NCBI GenBank assembly: GCA_020284085.1
Contig: JACEVL010000019.1
Span: forward strand, 2,006,498-2,070,497
Origin: Aporrectodea caliginosa
Lineage: Eukaryota > Annelida > Clitellata > Crassiclitellata > Lumbricidae
Reading direction: 5' to 3'
DNA length: 64,000 bases
This document shows positions 52,466 through 62,874 of the stretch, one piece after another; within the stretch, counting starts at the first letter, position 1, and every line of letters starts with the position of its first letter. The position numbers were made by a program, and so were the translations under genes. The notes beneath the pieces are model-generated. The model was not told the origin of the DNA, made no database searches, and worked only from the letters and a program-made list of their open reading frames with translations.

Positions 52466-55400
52466 TTAAGGTGACTTCTCCAAATTGGTCGTAATGCGCA
52501 GACAATGGTTTTGCATCTCCAAGGAAACGTCCTTGAACTTAACGAAATCCAGAACCGGAAGTTGAATTCCCTGTTGGCCTTTCTCGTTCAATTTTGGAAT
52601 TATGAACATATTTCCCAGTAGGTAAATGACGCTAGAAATGGCGCTTTCAGGCACCGAACCCACGGAACTTCTGATATTGCTCACGGTAGGAACGATTCTC
52701 GTCACAGTACCTCTCAGTGTGGCTCCATTCAAGGTCACAGAGCCAAAGACGTTCAAGGTAACACTGACTGTAAAAAAATTGTTTACTGAGCCATTCGGAA
52801 GCCGAACACGGGCTGAGATGTTCCCGGAAAACGTGACCTGTATCCCGTTGGATGATATGGTCGAAGTGGGTGCTTGGGTAGCAGTCATCTCCACTTCGAC
52901 TGTGGCGTTCGGATAATAAGTGGAGAGAATTGGAACGATGGTGCCTATGCAGTATGACCCGGGACTGCAGGTGGTATCCAGGCTATTCCTGTAACTGCCT
53001 TGAATGTCTCTCTTCGTCAGAGTGTAGCGAAGGATGTTTTGCCGATAGACGGCGTTACCAATGGTGTTCAGTACGAAGTCTGAGACCCAGATGGTCAGCA
53101 TTTGGCTTGAAGTTGTCGTCGTTGGAAATGGAAACGCCTAAAAGACACATTATCCATTTACATCAATTGAATTCGAATATTGTTATCTCTCTGTCCGTCT
53201 ATCCGTCCGTCCGTCCGTCCATCCATCCATCCATCATCCATCCATCCACCCATCCATCCATCCATCCATCCATCCATTTATCCATCCATCCATCCATCCA
53301 TCCATCCATCCATCCATCCATCCATCCATCCATCCATCCATCCATCCATCCATCCATCCATCAATCCATCCATCCATCCATCCATCCATCCATCCATCCA
53401 TCCATCCATCCATCCATCCATCCATCCATCCATCCATCCATCCATCCATCCATCCATCCATCCATCCATCCATCCATCCATCCATCCATCCAAACATACA
53501 TAAATATATACATACATACATACATACATACATACATACATACATACATACATACATACATGATTTTCTCTAATATTGATCTTTTTGACCTTAAAATAAC
53601 TTTTGATTGTCTAACATCTGGAATGCTTGTTTCTTATCACTGATAGCCCTTGTCAAGACGAGAAATACAAGAAAGAATTAACTAATTTCCACAATTATTT
53701 GCTGAGATCTGATCACTTTTCTTCGATTTTTTGTTAGATTTCGTTTCCTATGACCTTGAAATGACCTTGAATTACCCTGAATTTAGTATCTATATTTTAG
53801 CGGAATATAGCCCTCATCGAGACAAACAAACAGTAAACAGTTCATCCAAATTGGACTCCTAGTTAATTTTTTTGTGATAAAAAGAGTAAATCGACAATGG
53901 ACCCTAGTACCAAGACAAAAGCATGGGCGCCTTCAGTCCTAGGAGTTTAAGTAGGGTATGTTCGGGGTCTTTGAGGGACCTCAGGATAACATTTTAAAAT
54001 TCTGTAAAAAATATTTCTAGACAATATATGAATAGAATAATGGGACAAAATAGGGAATGGTTGGTTTCTGCAATGTATAATTTTTCTGGACACCCCTACA
54101 GTCGGTGCTTCAAAATTAAATTATCAGTCTGTAATAACGTTATTATTATCGTTCAAGCGGCCATGATTCAAGCTTTCAAAAGGGCCTACACATATAACAA
54201 GTATTTCGTCTGGCAAGCGTTTGACAAGCACGAAACTCTGGTGCATATTAATGGCTTACCGCCAAATTGAATACCGGTAGCTAAGGAATACGTTTAGATG
54301 GCTATATTACAGGTGTAAGCTGGTTCTTAATACTCAAAGAAAAGAAAACCGGTGCTTGTTACTTATTCATACAACCACTAAACCGCTCTGCCTCTAAGTA
54401 GTTTATCGTTAATGCTCTTAGGGGATATTCAGACATTATACAATACCAAACACACAAAATCAAAACCAGAGCTTAAACCTTCCCGAAATTTGTTTAAGAC
54501 GTATAAAATGATTAAGTTTTCTTACCTGTATCGGTGGTTCGGTTCTGTCTCCTCTGTAGTAGAAAGCGGCTTTGTGCTTTGTGTCCATGAAACCGCTCTG
54601 GATCTGAGGCGCTGAAAGGAATCGGTAGTCGAATAGATAGTCCGTGGCAACCGTCTGTTGAAGAGGAAATGAAGTCAACAGACGGTTCGCGTTTCCATTT
54701 ATGACGTTTGTTGCTGCCTCACAGATCTTCGTCTGAAGCATGTTCCGAATTCGGTTGTTGAAGAGAGAGATGATGAGGTTGTACAGCCAGCTGAGCCAGC
54801 TGCCACCCAAGTTGATCGACACGGATGAGATACTGCAACTGCAGCCAGGGCTTGAGATGGTTGGACGCCCGGTGGCATCAAGGCCAAGACTGACCGACAC
54901 GCTGATCGAGGCACCGCTCATCGAACCCGTGAAGCTGCCCGAATCGCGGATCCTAACGAACCATATCTTGTAGTCGTACCTCCAGTTGCCTCTGATTGAG
55001 ATTCCAGCATTGGTTAGTGTCCAGGTGATTCTACCTGGAGTAACTCCAACACTCGACGACGACTTAGTAACGCCTGTCACCTGTTCACATAATACGCAAG
55101 CATTACATGACGTATTGGACATTTTATCAAGCGCTCTTTGGGCCAACTTGATTGTTACTGCATCACTTGCTTCCGCCGGTTTTTCAGCCAGCGGTTGAGT
55201 AGGTCCGGCTATAAGGTCAGCAGCTCTTAAAGTCTTTTGCAGTAGGCTACATTATTAGTAATATTATTAGTATTAGTATTAGCATTAATAATAATAATAA
55301 TCAATCAATCGTTTATTTGTAGCCAAACAACAATAAACAATAATATTACAAATCAGAATGCACTGTTTAAGTATGGATTGTTGAATGCCACAAGGGAAGG

Positions 55401-55577
55401 CCCTGAAGGGATCAATGATCCCGCTAAGTAGGGACACCTCTATTCAATTTTAACAGAATATGTGGTGACCGAAAGATGCTTTACTAATACAACAGTTGTT
55501 GACTTGATTAACATAAAAAATCTTAACTAACCTTAACTAATAATAAGAAGAAAACAACAACAATGAAACAATAAGGC

Positions 55578-55610
<33 letters not shown>

Positions 55611-55629
55611 AACAATAATAATAATAATG

Positions 55630-55690
<61 letters not shown>

Positions 55691-55712
55691 TATGATGATG
55701 ATGATGATGATG

Positions 55713-55800
<88 letters not shown>

Positions 55801-56782
55801 TGTGAAAAAAGAGCCAAACAACGAACACTGAGGGATACCACACGTTTACAAAGCGTTGGACAAATAATTTCCATTAGGTATATTCATTCATCATGAGGCA
55901 GAGATATGTAGCAAAGAGATTCTTTGCGATGCAGGAAATTTCAAACCACTGCTGGAGGCGAAATATTACAAGTGAATGGAAATAGTATCAAAAGCAGCAG
56001 ACAAGTCGACAAGAGCCAGTGATGTCATCGTACCATTGTCAATTATAGACCTCACGATGTCATTGTGAACAGCAGGAAGTGCAGATTCGTCCGAGTGAAA
56101 CTGACGATATGCAGACTGATAAAAGAATATCTACAAGTTGGCAGATAGCTGATAGTGCATATGAATGATAACCACCTGTTGAAGGATTTTCGATACTGGA
56201 TTCAAATTGAGATGACCTTGAGAAATAAAAATAACTCGAGCAGAATTACAAGTAAAGAGAAAAACTGTCTTGTCTTGGAATGCAGTCGTTTTCGGCTTCC
56301 GTTGAAGATTCTTAAAACCTATGAAGCACATCTACGAGGAGCACTGTTTATAGAAATGCATAATAAATGTGATGTATGTATTGCAACTGTTGATTGATAT
56401 AGCGCCTTCTGGGTGACCCTTGGCGGAATTTCCCACCAGAATTAATTCTAACTGGTCATCTGGAGCAACAAGTTTATCCGCTATGGGATGATACTCAAAC
56501 AACTGAAAAAATCTTCATAGGCCCGGTCCTCCACCGTGGAACTTGACCATCATAATTATTATCGTCCAGCTTGAAGGTTTGTAACTTATTTGAAGTACAT
56601 TCAAGTCTGAATTGCCTCGAGGATGAAGAAATACGACGTATTGAGAAGCCCACGGGCAGGTGTGACTTTGGGCCCACGCTGGTTAGCCGCCTCAGAATCT
56701 CCCGCATAATGCACTATTGCTTGTTCAAGTACATGTAGCGGCTGCGTCAACTTAATTTTGTTCTTCTAATAAACGAATATGC

Positions 56783-56823
<41 letters not shown>

Positions 56824-57135
56824 CGATGATGACGATGACAGCAGAATGAAGCATTTGCCCTCTAAACAAGTGAAATCGTGAAATCAGATACTTACTTGCA
56901 TGCCTGTGACAGCATAATTCCTTTCTGTTCCGCTCAGGTCTGGGATTTGTATCTTCTGCACTGCGTCGAAGAGCAGGTCAGATGCCACTCCGGCCGCGTA
57001 GTCGAAACCCCTCTGCGACAGCTGGAATTGGAGACCCGGATTGACCTGAGAATGAACTTCGTCTCCACAAAGAAACAATGCCACGAAAACCAACATTAGC
57101 CGACCGACATAAGCCGAAGTCAACGATCTCTCCAT
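52466..57135 (-). CDS. Gene 6: secreted BPI/LBP-like protein, 3 exons, 488 aa
   Basis: Exons are 56896-57135, 54526-55080 and 52466-53137, all phase 0. The N-terminus [20 protein letters not shown] plus [10 protein letters not shown] is a signal peptide, followed directly by [19 protein letters not shown], the classic BPI/LBP mature start, and IPDLSG. Exon 2 (81-265) is the BPI1 barrel: [19 protein letters not shown], Cys at 160, 162 and 200 (the expected disulfide pair plus one). Exon 3 (266-488) is the BPI2 barrel: [19 protein letters not shown] and [17 protein letters not shown]. Length matches gene 5 exactly and this is the most canonical member of the cluster. Intron 2 contains a long (CCAT)n tract. 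It is probably an extracellular LPS-binding or bactericidal factor, by family. Confidence 0.93.
53195..53562. repeat. (CCAT)n followed by (CATA)n microsatellite
   Basis: About 75 CCAT units and a dozen CATA units lie in intron 2 of gene 6, starting about 60 bases from the exon 3 acceptor. The HPSI/GWMD repeat frames are artefacts of it. Confidence 0.95.
53563..54520. other. Remainder of intron 2 of gene 6
   Basis: AT-rich sequence without a recognisable element or RNA. Confidence 0.5.
55265..55800. repeat. (AAT)n microsatellite with retroelement tail, intron 1 of gene 6
   Basis: A tail-like block (about 55300-55450, with GGGATCAATGATCCCG) lies between (AAT)n tracts; the main (AAT)n/(GAT)n tract is 55577-55800. 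Poly-Ile/Leu/Tyr open frames arise from it. Confidence 0.85.
55945..56260 (-). mobile_element. Reverse transcriptase fragment in intron 1 of gene 6
   Basis: The minus-strand reading gives [12 protein letters not shown], then after a frameshift [20 protein letters not shown] and [12 protein letters not shown], the fingers/palm region of a non-LTR reverse transcriptase with its first catalytic Asp. No YADD box follows, so it is a truncated fragment. Confidence 0.75.
56784..56842. repeat. (GAT)n microsatellite
   Basis: About 18 GATGAT-type units in intron 1 of gene 6, about 55 bases from the exon 1 donor. Confidence 0.9.
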
Positions 57136-57205
57136 GATGTGCTGCAAATACCTTTAGAGAACTGAAGCAGAAGTCTTTACTGTTGCTTATGACTTGATTT
57201 GCTGG

Positions 57206-57261
57206 CTTCTTAAATAGAAACAAATCCACATGGCGGAACGGCCCCGCTGTTCATGACGTCC
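57206..57261 (-). promoter_or_regulatory. Putative promoter of gene 6
   Basis: TATA-like CTATTTAAGAAG at 57206-57217 (gene strand), about 75 bases before the ATG, and a CRE-like GGACGTCA at 57254-57261. A single site, unlike the arrays of genes 1-4. Confidence 0.45.
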
Positions 57262-57399
57262 TGCATTTTGTAATGACTTTAAAGAATAGTAATAGAAAAC
57301 TACCAGTGAGTCACGCTTTTCTTAGCCATTCCTTTGAATTTGCTCAATAGTGACTTCCTCTTTGAAGTTGCTCAATTATGACTTCCTTGTTGATCACGT

Positions 57400-58016
57400 T
57401 ATATAGATATCACGTTATATATATATAAAGGTATATAATTATATAAGTCTCATTCGCGTCGAAGAAAGAAGTTTGTTGCGAATGAGACGTGCTCGAAACC
57501 AGGAAAAACGATAGAACAGGATGTGATGATACTTCCTGGCTTCAGGCTATTCAGAACACCTGATTTATTTTCACATTTGAACGTGAAACGTGGGAAATGT
57601 ATTTTTCGTGTGGGCTGAGTAGGCCTATGTGTTATTCAAAGCAGGACAAATAGGGGGAAACACAAGTGAAAACCTGAACACTCACGCTTTCGGAAAAAAA
57701 TTTAAAGATCTGTAGGCCTACACATAGATCATTACCACGCATCAGCATGAAACTTTATCAAAGGTATTTACTGTATGGCCTAGTGATTCAAAGCAGGAAC
57801 AAACAAGGGGAAATCCAAGTGAAAAGCTGTCTGCAAAAGTTGCCAAAATTATGTATCGGAATAATTATGTAGCGCCTACTGAGTACCACACCCGAGGGAA
57901 TAAATAAAAATCTTATATAAGAGTCATCCTCTTTTAAGGCCAGCTCGCACCTCCTCGTAGTGAAGGGCCAAGAGCTACGTGTAGGTAGGACAAATTTCTG
58001 TTGGACTATACCATCA
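57400..58016 (+). promoter_or_regulatory. Promoter-like module, copy 1
   Basis: Contains AATCTTATATAAGAGTC (TATA-like, about 57908-57925), then CCTCTTTTAAGGCCAGCTCG, ending at ATCAATGGCGAAGGTAT. A diverged copy with the same order of blocks lies at 60430-60920, about 3 kb away. Orientation of the TATA box and ATG suggests plus-strand transcription. Could also be an unclassified repeat. Confidence 0.35.
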
Positions 58017-58226
58017 ATGGCGAAGGTATTCGCTGAACTACCGCCTAGAGCGTTAGACGAGGAGAACAGGCTCAGAGGAATCGTGAAAGTAGTTGATTGC
58101 AGCCCTACATTGGAATACCTAAGCCAACCTTCAAACCTGGCTAAGTGGAAGAGTCGTACGAATGGGTGTAGATCCGTCACCCGTAAAGAAAAAGACTTTG
58201 CAAGCCTATTGCAAATGACGAGATGA
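58017..58226 (+). CDS. Small hypothetical ORF, 69 aa
   Basis: The frame MAKVFAELPPRALDEENRLR continues to GCRSVTRKEKDFASLLQMTR and is charged and non-repetitive, about 95 bases downstream of a TATA-like box. The duplicated module at 60916 shares only the first codons and then diverges at GGCGAAG|GTAT. That point could also be a splice donor, in which case the ORF is intron. No family recognised. Confidence 0.2.
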   Translation: MAKVFAELPPRALDEENRLRGIVKVVDCSPTLEYLSQPSNLAKWKSRTNGCRSVTRKEKDFASLLQMTR

Positions 58227-58229
58227 TTA

Positions 58230-59070
58230 GATGTATAGTGTGAACAGAGGTGATGATAATGCCATTGAAAGTAGCGATAAAAATTAGTGACGCAGTGACT
58301 TATGAATCCAGAGGGTCACTTATATATTAGCATCGGAAGGCGGGAATCACTCGAAATGTAGGCAACTTCTGTTTCCTAGTCTGGACATTCATTATTTTGT
58401 TCAGATCATTTATGTTTTTACAGATAACACGGGCCTACTACCAAAAAAACGCACAGTCGCTCACTGACTCACTCGTGTAGCCATTCTTCTGTTCTCTTAT
58501 TTCGTCCACAATGTTAATCTAACGCCTGTCCAGTTTGTACCATGGTGTATCCTAACACGTTGAACACATGAATAGGGTAACCTAAAGAAGACTAATGCTC
58601 AACGTTCGCAAAGGGATGACGGAGCGTAATGTCAAATGAGGACAAATCGAAAGAAAGAGAGGGGAGGGATGAAAATGCACATGTAAAACTATTCCAATCA
58701 ATTCAACCAACGTAGATATCAAACCATGCGATTCATTAGTTGATACATTCGCTTGCTCATTCATTCGTTCGTTCATTCGTTCCTTCGTTAGTTCATTAAT
58801 CGCATAATTAATCGATTAATTCATTTATTCATTCATTTCGTCAATTGAGACAAACTTCAACAAAGCATAACTGTCTCTTTCTTGCAGAAAAACCTATTGT
58901 CTAACCCTGCAGTACTTTATTTAGCGCTTTCATTTAAAAGCATTTGGTAAAGCCTGGTTTGCAATGAACCGATTGACATGTTGATTTCTACTGACTTCAG
59001 TTCTGATCAGGAAGTACATGTAATTGTATCGCGAATAAAACAGCCTTTGAGTCATTCATTCATTCATTTC
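58230..59070. other. Spacer with TTCG/TTCAT simple repeat
   Basis: Contains a TTCATTCG-type tract (about 58755-58840) and no recognisable gene. Confidence 0.5.
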
Positions 59071-59072
59071 AG

Positions 59073-60020
59073 GAATTTATATAGCGCCCCTTCCAGAAAC
59101 CTACTCAGAGGAGCTCCCAGTCCAACCACGGTGATACAAGTAAGTCTTAAGGAGCCTGTAGAACGTAGATGAATTATCCCTAGGTAACAGGCGTATCTCC
59201 AACGGGAGACCATTCCAGATAGAAGGACCTACAACTGAGAAAGCACGACGCTGACAGGTTGAGGTTCTAGCACGAGGGACCAAAAGCGCCCCGCTAGAAG
59301 CAGAGCGAAGGGCTCTGCGAGCCAGCACATCAGATACAGGACAACAGAGCTCACGTAGATATGTTGGAGCAAAGCCACGGAGGCAGCGCCAAACCAGCGC
59401 AGCGATTCTGTACTTGACGCGCTTCGAGACAGAGAGCCAGTGTAGGGTGCCATGCATGTAAGCCGAAACAGAGGCAAATTTATGGATTCGCCCAATTAGC
59501 CGGGCTGCAGAGCGAATAACCCGGACTAGTCGGTATATCAATACAAGAGGCAGACCAACCAGTATAGAGCAACAGAAGTCCAAGCGGCTGGTGACAAATG
59601 CGTGGACAAGGGTAGCATCCTGGGATAGGAAGCGAGAGATAACCCGTAGCTGTCAAGCTGACGTAGTTGGTAGTAACAGCAACGAGTGAACTGATTGATG
59701 TGCATAGAGAAACCAAGTTCCTCATCCAGTATAACACCCAAATCCCGGACAGAACCATAAAAGGTAACGTGGGGGAAATGCCTCAGCCACCGCACAGCGG
59801 TCCACACCCGCCAGTCGCCTACGTCCACCCAGCCATATGAATTGAGTCTTGGTAGTATTCAGTAGGAAGCGGTTTGAGGCTAACCAGTCAGTCCATTGCA
59901 TGACACATTTGCTGAACCACCGTCAGAGCACTGTCAGAGGTGCAGTGGGTATACGCCTGAACAATATCAGCATAAAGCTGTTGAAAAAACCCACAGGATG
60001 TCAGCAATGGCCCTATGCCA
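59073..60020 (-). mobile_element. 5'-truncated LINE (CR1/Jockey-like)
   Basis: The minus-strand reading starts with a damaged catalytic box (LYADIVQAY, near 59970), then VRDLGVILDEELGFSMHINQ, VIRSAARLIGRIHKFA, RRAFSVVGPSIWNGLPLEI and TYLYHRGWTGSSSE, ending at tail GGGGCGCTATATAAATTC with (GAAT)n. Several frameshifts. It is the longest copy of this family in the window. Confidence 0.88.
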
Positions 60021-60164
60021 GACGTATGAAAAACACAAGCCATGCTTCGTTTGAATATAAAAGGAATCTCTGTGGGCTTAAAAGGTTTCGCCTTTCCTCG
60101 GTCTTAACCCAGCCCACTCAACTATTTGTCCCCATCTGGCTGCCTCAATTAATATACCTATCTG

Positions 60165-60246
60165 CGTCTGTGTCTGTTTGTCTGTCTCTGCCTCTATCTG
60201 TCTGTCTGTCTCTGTCACTGTCTCTTTCTTTCTTTCTTTCTTTCTT

Positions 60247-60326
<80 letters not shown>

Positions 60327-60368
60327 TCTCTCGCTCTCGCTCTCGCTCTCGCTCTCGCTCTCTCTGTC
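60165..60368. repeat. Compound (TCTG)n (TTTC)n (CT)n microsatellite
   Basis: Polypyrimidine on the plus strand; Ser/Leu and Arg/Glu repeat frames are artefacts. Confidence 0.95.
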
Positions 60369-60429
60369 ATAGTTCCCAATTTGGTTATGCACTACACTAC
60401 ACTTCCGTCTACACACTGTACTATATGCA

Positions 60430-60920
60430 TAGAAATTTATATAATTATATATATATTTAAATATTAAGAGATCGATTGATATATATCTTTTGTGAAAATA
60501 TAGCGCACTTTGAATCGCCGCATGACTTTTCTATATTCTTCTTTTGTTCGATGCGAATGAAACGCGCTCAAAAACACGAATCACGAAAACAAAAGGACGT
60601 AATAATACTTCAGGCTGTGACCAGTGTGTGGTCTCTGTACGTGTGATTCAAAGCAGGAACTGAAATGGGGAAATCCAAGTGAAAATCTGTCGGCAATCAC
60701 ACTGTGCACCAACTTTAATCACAAGTTGAAGTTGCCAAATGTATCGGAATAGGCCTAATCATAGAGCACCAGACAGAGGCAGTAGATGAAAATCATATAT
60801 ATATATAAGTATCAACCTCTTTTAAGGTCAGCTCGCATGAAGAATTTGTCCATTCGATGAAGGCGAAGAACTGGTTTGGATGAATATCTGCTGGGGCCGC
60901 TATGCCATCAATGGCGAAGG
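60430..60920 (+). repeat. Promoter-like module, copy 2
   Basis: Diverged copy of 57400-58016: GATTCAAAGCAGGAAC, GGGGAAATCCAAGTGAAAA, CCTCTTTTAAGGTCAGCTCG and CATCAATGGCGAAGGTAT occur in the same order. A TATATATATAAG box is at about 60797-60808. Confidence 0.45.
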
Positions 60921-60924
60921 TATC

Positions 60925-61635
60925 TAACATTCATAGCATCTATTACCCTTTCTTACACATTAGCGTCTATTATTCCCGTTTTTAATAACCTGTACTTGGT
61001 TGTTGCGGTTCCATCAATAAACGAATGTATTATTAGCAGCCATTGACGAACGTACATGCATGGGTCTTTGCTTGGCATCTCTGGACAACCCCTTTAACTT
61101 GACGCAACGTTTGTGAATAAGCTGTTGTCCTGCGATTAGCTTTTAAGTAGCGCTTTAGAAATTTTGAGTTTGCAATTACGATGCCTTTGAGATCACTTAA
61201 ATCCTGGTCTTTTTTCAACGAAGACAGACAGCTGTTAGATAGATTGAGCAAACGCTGGTCACGATGAGGTACGTAGCGAGACTTAAATTTAAGAGGAGGC
61301 AACTTCACAGACCATTGGCAAAATCCTGGTCATTTGGGTCATTAGTCAATCGAAGTTTCAGCATAATAAAAAGGCAACAGGAGGCAACTGCCTCCTCGTG
61401 CCTCAATGTAGGTATACGCCTATTGTCACGATTGAATGATTTTGAATGTATTGGCAACTTGCAAGGCTAAGTATGCCCTGACTAATTTTAAAGATGTCGA
61501 ATTTATTAACAATTTGTATGGTTCATATATTAAATATTTTCACATATGACCGAATGTGTAAAAATGTGTTACTGGGATAAAGTGTATGATCTGATCTTAA
61601 ATGAAATCCTTGCAAATGATTGACTCACCCCTTGG
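60925..61635. other. Unclassified stretch with a 91-aa minus-strand ORF
   Basis: The minus-strand frame 61033-61308 (MKLPPLKFKSRYVPHRDQRL..., basic, no family recognised) is the only notable ORF. With no start context or splice support it is not called as a gene. Confidence 0.3.
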
Positions 61636-61639
61636 TGTT

Positions 61640-62096
61640 TTGGGGCGACTAGATCGAGTTCTACGCTCGGCTGGACGGCTTCCTAAGTACGCACCTGTCT
61701 CTGCATACATGCGTGATGTGTTGCATTGGCTGCCTGTGTCTCAGCGGATCTCATATCGCATTGCTGCTCTGATTTCTCGTTGTGTTCTTGGCTGCGCTCC
61801 ATCTTACTTGCGTGATCTTTGCCGCCCAGTGTCTGATGTTCCAGCGCGTCGGGTGCTTCGCTCTGCGACGAGGTTGGCTATTAGGCAGCGCCGTGCTTTC
61901 TCGGTTGTTGGCCCTTCCATCTGGAATGACCTACCACGTAAGCTCCGTTTTTACTTGTAAGCCATCTGACAGGGTTCTACAAGTCCCTCAAGTCTTTTTT
62001 CTTTAGTCGTGGCTGGGCCGGGAGCGCTCCTGAGTAGTTTTTTGAAGGGGCGCTATATGAATGCTCTGAATGAATGAATGAATGAATGAATGAATA
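61640..62096 (+). mobile_element. 5'-truncated LINE (CR1/Jockey-like) with (GAAT)n tail
   Basis: The plus-strand reading has GRLDRVLRSAGRLPKYAP, DVLHWLPVSQRISYRIAAL and RRAFSVVGPSIWNDLPRKL, then GAGCGCTCCTGAGTAG, GAAGGGGCGCTATATGAATG and eight GAAT units. The coding part has small deletions. Confidence 0.88.
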
Positions 62097-62495
62097 GTAT
62101 GTATACACCTAAGCAGCCTACATACTTTCATGCATGCATGAACGTATATATGGCCCTATGCATACATACATATAACTATTCGTTCATTCATACTTAGATT
62201 CGTACATACATAAATATGTGTACACCCACACGCATACATACTAACACATACATGCATACCTACTTTATACATACATGTAGGCCTATACATAAAATACTCT
62301 AGATTGCTGCTAATGTTTTCACATCAACCGAAACGTCCGTCAACCTCAGAGCCAGATCTCGAAGACCTATTTTGGGTAAAGACGTGCAATAAGCAGAAGA
62401 TATTTTTTAATAGGAACAAGGATAACATTTAAAAAAATTCTTAACAATAACCAGACAAATAAAACAATAATATGGGTAAATTTGTGGAACGTGAA

Positions 62496-62497
<2 letters not shown>

Positions 62498-62590
<93 letters not shown>

Positions 62591-62603
62591 AATAATAATA
62601 ATA

Positions 62604-62651
<48 letters not shown>

Positions 62652-62660
62652 TTAATAATA
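62498..62660. repeat. (GAT)n(AAT)n microsatellite
   Basis: About 30 GAT units followed by about 22 AAT units. Confidence 0.95.
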
Positions 62661-62664
62661 ATAT

Positions 62665-62811
62665 AGCCCGAGGAGTTCTAACCGTTCCAGACTTTTATTA
62701 TTTTAATTAATATTGAAGTCCCTGAGGGATCATGTTTACCTCGGAGCAAAAACAAATAAATAATAATAATAATAATAAAATAATAATAAAATAATAATAA
62801 TAATAATAATA

Positions 62812-62869
<58 letters not shown>

Positions 62870-62870
62870 C
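62665..62870. repeat. Retroelement tail with (AAT)n(GAT)n
   Basis: On the minus strand GAGGTAAACATGATCCCTCA then GGGACTTCAATATTAATTAA matches the tail at 35694-35757; (AAT)n and (GAT)n follow to 62870. Confidence 0.7.
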
Positions 62871-62874
62871 GTCG

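Noticed and set aside
53180..53643. HPSI/GWMD repeat frames on both strands
   Set aside because: Produced by the (CCAT)n microsatellite; every frame of a tetranucleotide repeat without stops stays open.
55523..55874. Poly-Ile, poly-Leu and poly-Tyr frames
   Set aside because: Products of the (AAT)n tract in intron 1 of gene 6.
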